Origin: Ignavibacterium sp.
Lineage (GTDB): Bacteria > Bacteroidota > Ignavibacteria > Ignavibacteriales > Ignavibacteriaceae
Reading direction: 5' to 3'
DNA: 64,000 nucleotides
Assembly (NCBI GenBank): GCA_032027145.1
Contig: JAVSMP010000001.1
Span: 3,539,116-3,603,115 of the forward strand
How positions within the stretch are numbered: the stretch's first letter is position 1; every line of letters starts with the position of its first letter. Of the stretch, positions 40,865-49,118 are shown one piece after another. Both the position numbers and the translations under genes were made by a program. The notes below the pieces were generated by a model. It did no database searches. It was not told the DNA's origin and was given only the letters and a program-made list of their open reading frames with translations.

Positions 40865-40938
40865 CACGTCAGGAGGGACTCGAACCCCCAACCTGCGGTT
40901 TTGGAGACCGCTGCTCTAGCCAATTGAGCTACTGACGT
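40865..40938 (-). tRNA. tRNA-Trp (anticodon CCA)
   Basis: The 74-base minus-strand cloverleaf has acceptor ACGTCAG paired with CTGACGT and discriminator G. The anticodon arm GCGGT-CTCCAAA-ACCGC carries CCA. The terminal CCA is not encoded (the next bases are CAG). It lies between rpmG and secE, a common position. Confidence 0.97.
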
Positions 40939-40943
40939 ATTCA

Positions 40944-41108
40944 TCATTTAGTTTCTTTAAAAATTACATGCTTCCTTACTACTGGATCATATTTTTTATA
41001 TTCAACACGTGCTGGATGAGTACGTTTGTTTTTTGTTGTAGAATATCTGTAGCCTGTTCCGGCAGTGCTTTCTAAAATAATAATTTGTCTTATGTTACTT
41101 TTAGCCAT
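40944..41108 (-). CDS. rpmG: 50S ribosomal protein bL33, zinc-free form
   Basis: 54 residues, ATG at 41106-41108 and stop TGA at 40944-40946. The protein starts [20 protein letters not shown] and contains the family motif [19 protein letters not shown]. It has no cysteines, so it is the zinc-independent form. It lies between tRNA-Thr and tRNA-Trp, five bases before the latter. Confidence 0.96.
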   Translation of the reverse strand: MAKSNIRQIIILESTAGTGYRYSTTKNKRTHPARVEYKKYDPVVRKHVIFKETK

Positions 41109-41180
41109 TTTACTTCCTTAACTATTCAACCTAAAAATGATCTGACACCAGCCAAGTATGGTGATCTTACTGTACTTTTG

Positions 41181-41253
41181 AGCTGACGACCGGGATTGAA
41201 CCGGTGACCTCATCCTTACCAAGGATGTGCTCTACCAACTGAGCTACGTCAGC
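41181..41253 (-). tRNA. tRNA-Thr (anticodon GGT)
   Basis: 73 bases. Acceptor GCTGACG pairs with CGTCAGC. The anticodon arm CATCC-TTGGTAA-GGATG carries GGT, and the T arm contains CCGG-TTCAATC-CCGG. CCA is not encoded. A 72-base gap separates it from rpmG. Confidence 0.97.
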
Positions 41254-41310
41254 AGAGAAAAGTTAAAATCAAAATTTTTATAAATTATCAAAATTAACCA
41301 GAATCAACTG

Positions 41311-41384
41311 AGCGGGAGACGGGACTCGAACCCGCGACCAACAGCTTGGAAGGCTGTGACTCTAGCCAACTGAGTTACTCCCGC
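41311..41384 (-). tRNA. tRNA-Gly (anticodon TCC)
   Basis: 74 bases. Acceptor GCGGGAG pairs with CTCCCGC. The anticodon arm ACAGC-CTTCCAA-GCTGT carries TCC, which reads GGA and GGG. CCA is not encoded. It is 57 bases before tRNA-Thr on the transcript. Confidence 0.97.
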
Positions 41385-41432
41385 ACATTTTCATGGAAAA
41401 AATATCTTTGTATAACACATCTTTTTTTGCAG

Positions 41433-41516
41433 TGGGCGGCGAGGGATTCGAACCCCCAAAGGCGCTTGCCAACGGATTTACAGTCCGCCCCGGCTCTCCA
41501 ACTCCGGCGTCCGCCC
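41433..41516 (-). tRNA. tRNA-Tyr (anticodon GTA)
   Basis: 84 bases with a long variable arm, as expected for bacterial tRNA-Tyr. The anticodon arm CGGA-CTGTAAA-TCCG carries GTA. The acceptor GGGCGG pairs with CCGCCC. CCA is not encoded. It is the first gene of the 31-kb block and lies about 30 bases after a promoter candidate. Confidence 0.96.
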
Positions 41517-41547
41517 AAACACAATAATGCAAATTAAAAACGAGCAA

Positions 41548-41579
41548 CAAATATATTTTTCTTCCATTAAATATGCAAA
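41548..41579 (-). promoter_or_regulatory. Bacteroidota-type promoter for the tRNA/secE/rpoBC transcript
   Basis: On the minus strand TTTG (41579-41576) is followed by exactly 20 bases and TATATTTG (41555-41548). Both elements fit the -33/-7 pattern TTTG-N20-TAnnTTTG. Transcription should begin near 41541, about 25 bases before the tRNA-Tyr 5-prime end. Confidence 0.72.
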
Positions 41580-41896
41580 TTTTTTTACTTGAATAATTTA
41601 AGTTCCACAATCTAAAGCAAGAATAGATTATGTAGTGTATCTCTTATGTTGCTAGCATCAGATAGTCAACGTTAATAAACCAGCGTATGTATGACTGACA
41701 TAAAATTTTAAACAGGTAATTTTTACATGATGATAAATTTTTCAAGTAAAATCTAACCACATAGATTTTCTACTTATTTATTATTCATTTTTTTTAGTCA
41801 ATTTTAAGCTGACATAAACGGTACACTATTTGTCGTGTAAAAGCCAACTGGTAACAAAATCAAAATAATCAACAACAATATAAATAGGGGCTCATT
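41580..41896. other. Divergent intergenic region with a 10-bp direct repeat
   Basis: About 320 bases between the tRNA promoter and the plus-strand lipoprotein. I see no gene. The sequence CTGACATAAA occurs twice in direct orientation (41695-41704 and 41809-41818). ACAC and GTGT arms flank 41829-41843, a weak dyad. No good -33/-7 pair was found for the lipoprotein. AGGGG lies about 8 bases before its ATG. Confidence 0.4.
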
Positions 41897-42577
41897 ATGA
41901 AAAACTTATTATTGGTTCTCTCGGTTCTTTTCCTTTTCGGATTAACTTCATGTACAGATGTAATGGACAACTCATTACCAACCAACCCGGTTTTAGAGAA
42001 AAATGGTAATGACAATTTATTTTCTCCATCTTCACATCCTTATCCATATCTGTTTAATTTTAATAAAATCGAAGGAGTTAAGTATTCAAGACTCAGTTTA
42101 GATGATAATGCAATAGAGTTATACTTACCACCTGTCTCTCCCAAATATTTGCATTTTTATGTAATCGTTAGTTATATAAACGATAAACCAACAAGTATGT
42201 TCTTTATAGATAAATTTAATGATGGTTCATTTATCATCTCTGGTTTAAATGCTTCAGAGGTACTTGATGTAAGTGTTTATGGTTTTGGTTCTAGAAATGA
42301 TATTGCTTCACCTTTCTCAAATAATACTATGATGAAAGAAATTACCCATATTTGGGGAACAGATGGAGAGAATTTGAAAGTTGAGTATTCTGGAGTCCGC
42401 GCATCAAATTTTAAATATGTTTTTGCAGAGATAGAAACAAGAGTAGGAACACACTTAATATTCTTACATAAACCTGTATCACAATCTTTCTCAATTCCAG
42501 GATATGGTAAAGGAGCTGTTGACCTTAAATTATATGGATATCAAACTTATTTTGACAATGCAGATTTAGCGAACTAA
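41897..42577 (+). CDS. Hypothetical lipoprotein
   Basis: 226 residues. The signal peptide ends in the lipobox LTSC with Cys19 lipidated, so the protein is probably surface or periplasmic. The body is rich in beta-strand-like stretches (alternating hydrophobic residues, for example LHFYVIVSYIN and KYVFAEIET). I recognise no domain or catalytic motif. It stands alone on the plus strand, with its own terminator, flanked by genes on the other strand. Confidence 0.8.
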   Translation: MKNLLLVLSVLFLFGLTSCTDVMDNSLPTNPVLEKNGNDNLFSPSSHPYPYLFNFNKIEGVKYSRLSLDDNAIELYLPPVSPKYLHFYVIVSYINDKPTSMFFIDKFNDGSFIISGLNASEVLDVSVYGFGSRNDIASPFSNNTMMKEITHIWGTDGENLKVEYSGVRASNFKYVFAEIETRVGTHLIFLHKPVSQSFSIPGYGKGAVDLKLYGYQTYFDNADLAN

Positions 42578-42598
42578 AACAATCACGCTTATAAATTC

Positions 42599-42624
42599 AA
42601 AGCCGGACTTAGCTCCGGCTTTTT
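42599..42624. terminator. Terminator between the lipoprotein and comM
   Basis: AGCCGGA (42601-42607) pairs with TCCGGCT (42614-42620) around a six-base loop, flanked by AA on the left and TTTT on the right. It ends 20 or so bases after the lipoprotein stop and touches the comM stop, so it can act for both convergent genes. Confidence 0.8.
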
Positions 42625-44161
42625 AATGTTTCCACAATTCTCTATCAAGACTTCTATATTGAATTGCCTCACTGATATGTTGAGGCAAAATATCCTGCGA
42701 GTTTTCCAGGTCAGCTATTGTTCTGCTAACTTTTAGTATTCTATCATAAGCCCTTGCAGAAAGTCCTAATTTTGTCATAGCAGTTTTTAATAACTCTTCA
42801 CCCGGTTCATTTAATTTACAGAATGTTCTTACTTCTTTTGATCCCATATCACCATTGTTAAAAATATGCTTAAGATCATTAAACCTATTCAACTGAATTT
42901 GCCTTGCAGTTATAACTCTTTTTCTGATTTCTTCTGACTTTTCTCCAATCATTTTAGAAGAAAGTTCTTTATACTTTACTGCGGGCACTTCTATGTGAAT
43001 ATCAATTCTATCTAATAACGGACCTGAAATTTTTGCCATATATCTTTGAATCTGTGGAGGTGCGCAAGTACACTCCTTATTAGGATCTGTGTAAAAACCG
43101 CAAGGGCAAGGATTCATTGCGGCAGCAAGCATAAAGTTTGCCGGAAACTCTAATGACAATTTTGAACGACTAACGGTTACTTTCGCATCTTCTAAAGGCT
43201 GACGTAAAACTTCAAGAACATTTTTTTTGAATTCAGGCAGCTCATCTAAAAATAAAACTCCAAAATGTGCAAAAGAAACTTCACCCGGCTTAGGAAAAGA
43301 GCCGCCTCCAACTAAAGCAGCATCACTAACAGTGTGATGTGGACTTCTAAAAGGTCTCTCTGTTATAATAGCTTTATTCTTTGGTAAGATACCTGCAATA
43401 GAATGAATTTTGGTAGTTTCCAAAGCTTCATTAAAAGTTAATGGTGGAAGTATGGATGGCAATCGTTTAGCAAGCATCGTTTTACCTGAACCCGGTGGAC
43501 CAATCATAAGAATATTGTGTGCGCCGGCTGCGGCAACTTCAAGTGCTCGCTTTACATTCTCCTGTCCTTTAACATCTGAAAAATCCAGATGATAATTATT
43601 AATTGCCGAAAATAACTCATCTTTATCAGTAAGTGTTTTTTTAGGTTGAATTTCTTCATTCAAAAATGAAATTACTTCATTTAAATTTTCAAATCCAAAT
43701 ACATCAATCTCATCAACAATCGCTGCTTCACTGGCAGATTCTTTCGGTAAAACAATTCGTTTTATACCTTTTTTTCTTGCTTCAACAGCAATGGGAAGGG
43801 CACCTTTAATGTGACGTAAAGTGCCGTCAAGAGAAAGCTCTCCAAGAAAAATAGAATCTGAAAGAAATTTATCTGAGACTAATTCTTCAGCAGCAAGAAT
43901 TCCGATTGCAATTGAAAGATCAAATGAGCTGCCCTCTTTTTTAATATCTGCGGGGGCAAGATTTATTGTAATTTTTTTAGTGGGAAATTTTATGTTTGAA
44001 TTTTTTATTGCAGCTATTACTCTTTCACGACTTTCACGCACTGCATTATCAGGCAAGCCAACAATTATAAAACCTGGTATTTGTTTTTCAACATGAGTTT
44101 CAACTTCAACAAGGTATGCCTCTATTCCATAAGTTGCACTGGTTAATGTTTTTGATAACAT
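42623..44161 (-). CDS. comM: ComM/YifB-family AAA ATPase (Mg-chelatase-like)
   Basis: 512 residues, the usual length. An N-terminal Lon-protease-like fold (GIEAYLVEVETHVEKQIPGF, RESRERVIAAI) precedes the AAA core with Walker A GPPGSGKT at residues 221-228, Walker B LFLDELPEF and a zinc-like Cys group NPCPCGFYTDPNKECTC. In other bacteria ComM is a hexameric helicase that extends branch migration during natural transformation. dprA is also in this window. It is the last gene of the presumed M16-nuoGHI-comM transcript. Confidence 0.93.
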   Translation of the reverse strand: MLSKTLTSATYGIEAYLVEVETHVEKQIPGFIIVGLPDNAVRESRERVIAAIKNSNIKFPTKKITINLAPADIKKEGSSFDLSIAIGILAAEELVSDKFLSDSIFLGELSLDGTLRHIKGALPIAVEARKKGIKRIVLPKESASEAAIVDEIDVFGFENLNEVISFLNEEIQPKKTLTDKDELFSAINNYHLDFSDVKGQENVKRALEVAAAGAHNILMIGPPGSGKTMLAKRLPSILPPLTFNEALETTKIHSIAGILPKNKAIITERPFRSPHHTVSDAALVGGGSFPKPGEVSFAHFGVLFLDELPEFKKNVLEVLRQPLEDAKVTVSRSKLSLEFPANFMLAAAMNPCPCGFYTDPNKECTCAPPQIQRYMAKISGPLLDRIDIHIEVPAVKYKELSSKMIGEKSEEIRKRVITARQIQLNRFNDLKHIFNNGDMGSKEVRTFCKLNEPGEELLKTAMTKLGLSARAYDRILKVSRTIADLENSQDILPQHISEAIQYRSLDRELWKH

Positions 44162-44232
44162 CTTACATCCAGATTATTTATTGATTTTCTGTTATGCGAG
44201 GCAACATTCAATCTACCCCATATTTTAATTTA

Positions 44233-44742
44233 CTATCTATAATCTCTGAGAAAGCCTATCTTATTATTTAACTGATTAACTGGAATCAGCAGTTTATCCT
44301 TTCCATATATAGCATCTTCTCTGTTTGTAAATGCTAGTTCATAATCCATGCTCATTATAATAGCTTCTTCAGGGCATACTTCTTCGCAAAAGCCGCAAAA
44401 GATACATCGTAACATATTAATCTCAAACCGAACCGGATATCTTTCTTTTTCATTTTCAGTTTCGGAAGCTTGTACTTCAATAGCTAACGGAGGACATACT
44501 CTTGCACACAAACCACAGGCTACACATCTTTCTTCTCCATTATTTTCCATTACCAGGATCGGTCTGCCGCGATATGATGCCGGGGGAACAAATTTTTCTT
44601 CAGGATATTCCATAGTAAATTTTGGTCTGAACATTGTTTTTATTGTAAGAGCTAATCCTTTAAAAATTTCCGGAACATATACTTTTTCCAATAAGGTTAA
44701 GTCTTTGATTCTTTTCTTAGCAGGAATATTTTTTTCTGACAT
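44233..44742 (-). CDS. nuoI: NADH dehydrogenase I subunit I
   Basis: 169 residues from the ATG at 44740-44742, which has GGAG five bases upstream; the TTG one codon earlier is less likely. Two 4Fe-4S motifs are present, CVACGLCARVCP (Cys73, 76, 79, 83) and CIFCGFCEEVCP (Cys113, 116, 119, 123), the N6a and N6b clusters that pass electrons toward quinone. It follows nuoH by 52 bases. Confidence 0.96.
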   Translation of the reverse strand: MSEKNIPAKKRIKDLTLLEKVYVPEIFKGLALTIKTMFRPKFTMEYPEEKFVPPASYRGRPILVMENNGEERCVACGLCARVCPPLAIEVQASETENEKERYPVRFEINMLRCIFCGFCEEVCPEEAIIMSMDYELAFTNREDAIYGKDKLLIPVNQLNNKIGFLRDYR

Positions 44743-44794
44743 CAAAACTCCATTATAGATTTCTTTAATTACTAACTTATGAACAATATAAAAA

Positions 44795-45850
44795 CTACAT
44801 CTTAAATATCATTATTAAAAGTGCAACCCAAACAATATTTATCAATGAAAGCGGGAACATAACTTTCCAGCCTAAACTCATTAATTGATCGTACCTGAAT
44901 CTTGGGATAGTCCATCTTACCCAAATAAAGAAAAATAAAAGCAAAGCAACTTTTAAGAGGAAAGCCGCTATCTGAAGAGCTACAACCAGCCCTGAAGACA
45001 ATCCTAATGTTTCGATATACGGAATTTGCCAACCTCCTAAATAAAGAGTTACTATTAGTGTGCTTGCAATTAACATATTTGCGTACTCTGCAAGAAAGAA
45101 TGCTGCAAACTTCATACTGCTGTATTCAGTATGATATCCGCCTACAAGTTCAGGTTCTGCTTCAGGTAAGTCAAATGGTAAGCGGTTTGTTTCAGCAAAA
45201 GCAGAAACAAGAAATGTTATAAATCCGATTGGTTGAACAAAAGCATTCCACATCCATCCTGATTGAGATTCCACGATAGCTATTGGTCTTAATGATTCAG
45301 ATAAAAGAACAACTCCGCCAATTGAAAACCCCATTGAAATTTCATAAGAAATCATCTGAGCAGAAGAACGAATACCACCAAGTAAAGAATATTTACTTCC
45401 TGATGACCAGCCGGCAAAAGTTATTGCATAAACGCCAAGTGAGGTAAGAGCAAGTATATATAAGATTCCAATATTAACATCTGCAATAACCAATGGAATT
45501 TCATATCCTGCAATATTGATTCCAGGTCCAATTGGTATAACAGCATAAGTTGTAAATGCTACAAACAATGCAAGCATTGGTGCAAGCGTATGTATCATTT
45601 TATTTGCGTTATCAGGAACGATATCTTCTTTAAGTAAAAGCTTAAATACATCCGCAAAAGATTGTAAAGAGCCTTTCCAGCCTACACGGTTAGGACCTAA
45701 TCTATCCTGTATCCATGCGCTTATTTTTCTTTCGAAATAAACAAGATAAGCAGCAGTTAAAAGCATCAAGACAAGTATTATTACAATTCTAATTAACAAA
45801 AAATTGTAAAAGCTAATTATCGACCATAGAAAATTTCCGAGTGCTTCCAT
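44795..45850 (-). CDS. nuoH: NADH dehydrogenase I subunit H
   Basis: 351 residues with about eight membrane segments. NuoH forms the quinone entry site at the junction of the arms. Conserved loops are DRLGPNRVGWKGSLQSFADV and RLPFDLPEAEPELVGGYHTE. The C-terminal loop RWTIPRFRYDQLMSLGWK is intact. It lies 21 bases after nuoG. Confidence 0.97.
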   Translation of the reverse strand: MEALGNFLWSIISFYNFLLIRIVIILVLMLLTAAYLVYFERKISAWIQDRLGPNRVGWKGSLQSFADVFKLLLKEDIVPDNANKMIHTLAPMLALFVAFTTYAVIPIGPGINIAGYEIPLVIADVNIGILYILALTSLGVYAITFAGWSSGSKYSLLGGIRSSAQMISYEISMGFSIGGVVLLSESLRPIAIVESQSGWMWNAFVQPIGFITFLVSAFAETNRLPFDLPEAEPELVGGYHTEYSSMKFAAFFLAEYANMLIASTLIVTLYLGGWQIPYIETLGLSSGLVVALQIAAFLLKVALLLFFFIWVRWTIPRFRYDQLMSLGWKVMFPLSLINIVWVALLIMIFKM

Positions 45851-45871
45851 TAGTTTTTAATTCCTTATAAC

Positions 45872-47557
45872 CTAATTTTTGTCAGAAGATTTTGAGTTTA
45901 CATTATTTAATTGTACACCGAGTTCTCCAAGTATATCATAATCTAATCTATTAAACACTTGATCATTGGCGGCAAGGTCAAGAAATACTTCTTCAGCCAT
46001 GCCATATTTCATTTTGTGCCCCATTGCAGAAGCAAGCCCAACTATAATTTTCCAGCTGGACCTTGCATCAAAATGTTTACCTTGTGCCCAACGGTCGAAT
46101 TTAGTACCGAATTTATCCCAACGACTCATCGACATTCCTTCTAACGCCCGATCAACATCTAATGTAGCAACAGCTGGGCGGATTCTCTGAACTCTTCCAC
46201 TAAAATTAACAAACGTACCGTTCTTTTCCGCATAAGTTGAAGCAGGAAAGACAATATCTGCAAGCACTGTTGTTTTATTAAAATTGGTAGCATGTACAAT
46301 TAGTAAATCAAGTTTTGCAAATATATTTTCTAATTCAGGATTTGCAGCAATTAAATCATCTTCAAGAATATAAAGAGCTTTTATTTTTCCTTCTTTAATG
46401 GCTTTAATAATTCCATTAAAATCATTTCCGTTTTTAGAAGGCTTAATGCCTGCTAATTCAGCACCAAAAGAATTAGGAGTAATATCATTTCTTCTTAAAA
46501 TATCATCACCAAATGTTGGATCTACATGCCTTACAAAATCTAAATTTCCGGTTCCTAAAACCGATTTAGCAAACTTGGCTGCAATATAATTATCTTCAAC
46601 AGTAGTAAAAGCAGAACCAAGTACTGCGATCTCATCTTTACCAAATCCTTTTAATCTGGATGCTGCTTCTGCAAAAGCTTCATCCCATCCAACTCTAATC
46701 AAATTTCCTTCAACTCTTATATGGGGTCCATCAACTCTGCTTTCAGCATTTACAAATTTAAAAGTATTAACTCTGCCGTGATCACACATCCAATAGCTGT
46801 TTACATCTTCATTATATTTTGGTACCAGCCTCAACACTTCATTGTTTCTTACCCATAGTTCAATGTTGCATCCACGAGCACAGCCGGTACAAACCGAGTT
46901 TGTGAGGGACATTTCCCATACTCGTGATTTAAATCTAAAATCACTGTTTGTTAATGCACCAACCGGACAAATATCTACAACATTCATTGAATATAAATTA
47001 TCTAGTTTTTCGCCGGGATAAGTTGTAAGGAAAACCCTATCACCTCTTTTTGTAAATGTCAGCTCAGGGTCTTTTGCTATCTCATCACAAAATCTAATAC
47101 ATCTCGAACACATAATACATCTATCAGCATCAAACATTACATAAGGTCCGATCTGAATTCTTTTACCTTTTTTTACTTTCTCTTCTACAAATCTGCTTTC
47201 ACCAACACTATGTTTATAGGTATAGTCCTGCAATTTGCATTCTCCTGCTTCATCACAAATTGGGCAATCAAGCGGATGATTGATAAGAAAGAACTCCATA
47301 ACAGCATTTCGGGCTGCAAGAGATTTATCAGATTGAGTTCTGACAACCATTCCATCGGCAGCGGTTGTTGCGCAGGCTATTACAAGTTTAGGCATTTTTT
47401 CAACTTCAACAAGACACATTCTGCAATTGCCTGATACAGAAAGTTTTGGATGCCAGCAGAAGTGGGCAATTTCAATTCCGTAATCTTTTGCTGCCTCAAT
47501 TATTGTTTGACCTTGTTTAAATTCTATTTCTTTTCCATCTATTTTAATTTTAGGCAT
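45872..47557 (-). CDS. nuoG: NADH dehydrogenase I subunit G
   Basis: 561 residues, shorter than the E. coli subunit (908). The N-terminal 2Fe-2S site is Cys34, Cys45, Cys48 and Cys62. 4Fe-4S ligands follow in CPICDEAGECKLQ and CIMCSRCIRFC. The extra N7 cluster motif is complete: Cys223-x2-Cys226-x3-Cys230-x27-Cys258. The molybdopterin-like domain after it is shortened and carries no cofactor signature that I recognise. It lies 25 bases after the M16 protease gene. Other nuo subunits are not in the window. Confidence 0.95.
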   Translation of the reverse strand: MPKIKIDGKEIEFKQGQTIIEAAKDYGIEIAHFCWHPKLSVSGNCRMCLVEVEKMPKLVIACATTAADGMVVRTQSDKSLAARNAVMEFFLINHPLDCPICDEAGECKLQDYTYKHSVGESRFVEEKVKKGKRIQIGPYVMFDADRCIMCSRCIRFCDEIAKDPELTFTKRGDRVFLTTYPGEKLDNLYSMNVVDICPVGALTNSDFRFKSRVWEMSLTNSVCTGCARGCNIELWVRNNEVLRLVPKYNEDVNSYWMCDHGRVNTFKFVNAESRVDGPHIRVEGNLIRVGWDEAFAEAASRLKGFGKDEIAVLGSAFTTVEDNYIAAKFAKSVLGTGNLDFVRHVDPTFGDDILRRNDITPNSFGAELAGIKPSKNGNDFNGIIKAIKEGKIKALYILEDDLIAANPELENIFAKLDLLIVHATNFNKTTVLADIVFPASTYAEKNGTFVNFSGRVQRIRPAVATLDVDRALEGMSMSRWDKFGTKFDRWAQGKHFDARSSWKIIVGLASAMGHKMKYGMAEEVFLDLAANDQVFNRLDYDILGELGVQLNNVNSKSSDKN

Positions 47558-47582
47558 AATTAACTCTGTTTTATACTTACTA

Positions 47583-48833
47583 CTAAGCTGCGTTTTTTAA
47601 TGAATTATTTTTTGAACAAATAACTATCTTACTTAATGTTGATTCATCAAGAACTTCTACAGAAAGTTTTTGAATATCGTGTAAACTTACCGAATCGATT
47701 TTATTTAATATATACTCAACCGGAACAACTTTTCCATAATGATTGATTGAATTTGCCAATCTTATCATTCTGTTGGTTGTATTTTCAAGACTCATTAAAG
47801 TATTGCCTTTAATATATTCTTTTACCCTGTTAAGTTCTTTCAATTTTACTTCTTCATTTCTCAGTTTTTTAAATTCCCGATATACAATTTCACTTACTTT
47901 GCCGGCTTGTTTATCGTTTGTAGAAAAGTAAACTCCAAATGATGACACATCCTGATATGAATTTAAAAAAGTATTTATTTGATAAGTCATACCAAGCTTT
48001 TCTCTTACCGCCTGAAATAATCTTGATGAACTTCCATCACCAAGTAAAGTAGAAAGAACTTTTAATTTATGTCTTCGCGAATCATTAAATCCATAAGTTT
48101 TTCTTCCGATGATTGAATGTACCTGTTGAATTTCTTTTTCGATTAAAACATCACAAACAGAATGTTTAAAGATACTTTTTCTTTTGGGGTTTGATGAATT
48201 TTTTTTATTTGTAAAATACTTATCAGCAAGTCTAACTGCTTCTTCGTGTTCTATTGCACCCGATACAGCAATCATAAGATTATCGGAGCAATAATTTGTT
48301 TTATGAAACTGATGAAGACTTTGTGCATTAAATAATAACAGATTTTTTTCTGTACCAATTATCGGATAACTTAAACTATGACCATTAAAAATCGCTTCCT
48401 CGAATTTATCAAAAATTAATTCTTCAGGATTATCATCAATATCTTTTAACTCATCTATTACAACACCAGATTCTTTTTTGATATGTGAGTCTTTGAATAA
48501 TGGATTCTGAATCATATCTGCAAGAACAACAAAAGTTTTTTTAAAATTTTCAGAAAGTCCTCTGCCATAATAACATGTATGTTCTTTTGAAGTAAACGCA
48601 TTCAGATAGCCGCCGTATGATTCAATTGTATCTGAGATTTGTTTTGCAGTTCTGGTTTTTGTTCCTTTAAATAGCATATGCTCAACAAAATGTGAGATAC
48701 CATTATTGTGGCGATTTTCATCTCGAGCACCAATATTAAACCAAAATCCCAACGAAAAAGATTTTAGATGGGGAATAAATTCTGACACAACTTTTACACC
48801 GTTTGAAAGTGTCGTTACTTTACAATTATCCAC
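47583..48833 (-). CDS. M16-family zinc metallopeptidase
   Basis: 416 residues from a GTG at 48831-48833, which gives the family N-terminus MDNCKVTTLSNGVKVVSE. A longer reading from a TTG at 48893 is rejected because the best promoter in the region (48867-48897) lies inside it. The inverted zinc motif HFVEH is at residues 48-52 and the distal Glu lies in GVVIDELK. The protein is a single ~45-kDa unit like the processing-protease half of M16B. Members degrade peptides or process proteins. It leads the nuoGHI genes. Confidence 0.9.
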   Translation of the reverse strand: MDNCKVTTLSNGVKVVSEFIPHLKSFSLGFWFNIGARDENRHNNGISHFVEHMLFKGTKTRTAKQISDTIESYGGYLNAFTSKEHTCYYGRGLSENFKKTFVVLADMIQNPLFKDSHIKKESGVVIDELKDIDDNPEELIFDKFEEAIFNGHSLSYPIIGTEKNLLLFNAQSLHQFHKTNYCSDNLMIAVSGAIEHEEAVRLADKYFTNKKNSSNPKRKSIFKHSVCDVLIEKEIQQVHSIIGRKTYGFNDSRRHKLKVLSTLLGDGSSSRLFQAVREKLGMTYQINTFLNSYQDVSSFGVYFSTNDKQAGKVSEIVYREFKKLRNEEVKLKELNRVKEYIKGNTLMSLENTTNRMIRLANSINHYGKVVPVEYILNKIDSVSLHDIQKLSVEVLDESTLSKIVICSKNNSLKNAA

Positions 48834-48866
48834 AATTTCTTCTACTAATGATGAATTATTAGGGTT

Positions 48867-48897
48867 CAAATATAGACAAAGACGATTAGGCAATCAA
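48867..48897 (-). promoter_or_regulatory. Bacteroidota-type promoter for the M16-nuoGHI transcript
   Basis: CTTG (TTG at 48897-48895) is followed by exactly 20 bases and TATATTTG (48874-48867). Transcription would begin near 48860, about 27 bases before the GTG start of the protease. The pattern is identical to the rpsL promoter, including the C before TTG. Confidence 0.7.
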
Positions 48898-49053
48898 GAA
48901 AAGAAAATAGAGAAATAAATATTCAGGTCATCTGAAATATTTTTGATTTGATCATCCTGAAATAACAGCATCTGAAAGAAAGAATAACATTTTCCACTTT
49001 TTAATTCTTGAATGATATTTCAGAAAACTGTATATGCAAAAATAAAATTATAC

Positions 49054-49104
49054 TAGCGAAGCCGGAAAAAAATATTTCTATTGATTTCATTTTCGACTTC
49101 GCTA
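49054..49104 (-). terminator. Candidate terminator after the aminotransferase
   Basis: TAGCGAAG (minus strand, from 49104) pairs with CTTCGCTA (ending 49054), eight pairs with a 35-base interior. It lies 14 bases after the aminotransferase stop. The 3-prime flank is AT-rich without a clean T run. A transcript ending here fits the independent promoter found for the next gene. Confidence 0.5.
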
Positions 49105-49118
49105 ATAAAAAAAGAATC

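Noticed and set aside
40944-41108. A second EF-Tu gene between tRNA-Thr and tRNA-Trp, as in some bacteria
   Set aside because: The space holds only the 54-residue bL33 gene.
41346-41537. Plus-strand open frame over tRNA-Gly and tRNA-Tyr
   Set aside because: It is an antisense reading of tRNA genes with no ribosome binding site.
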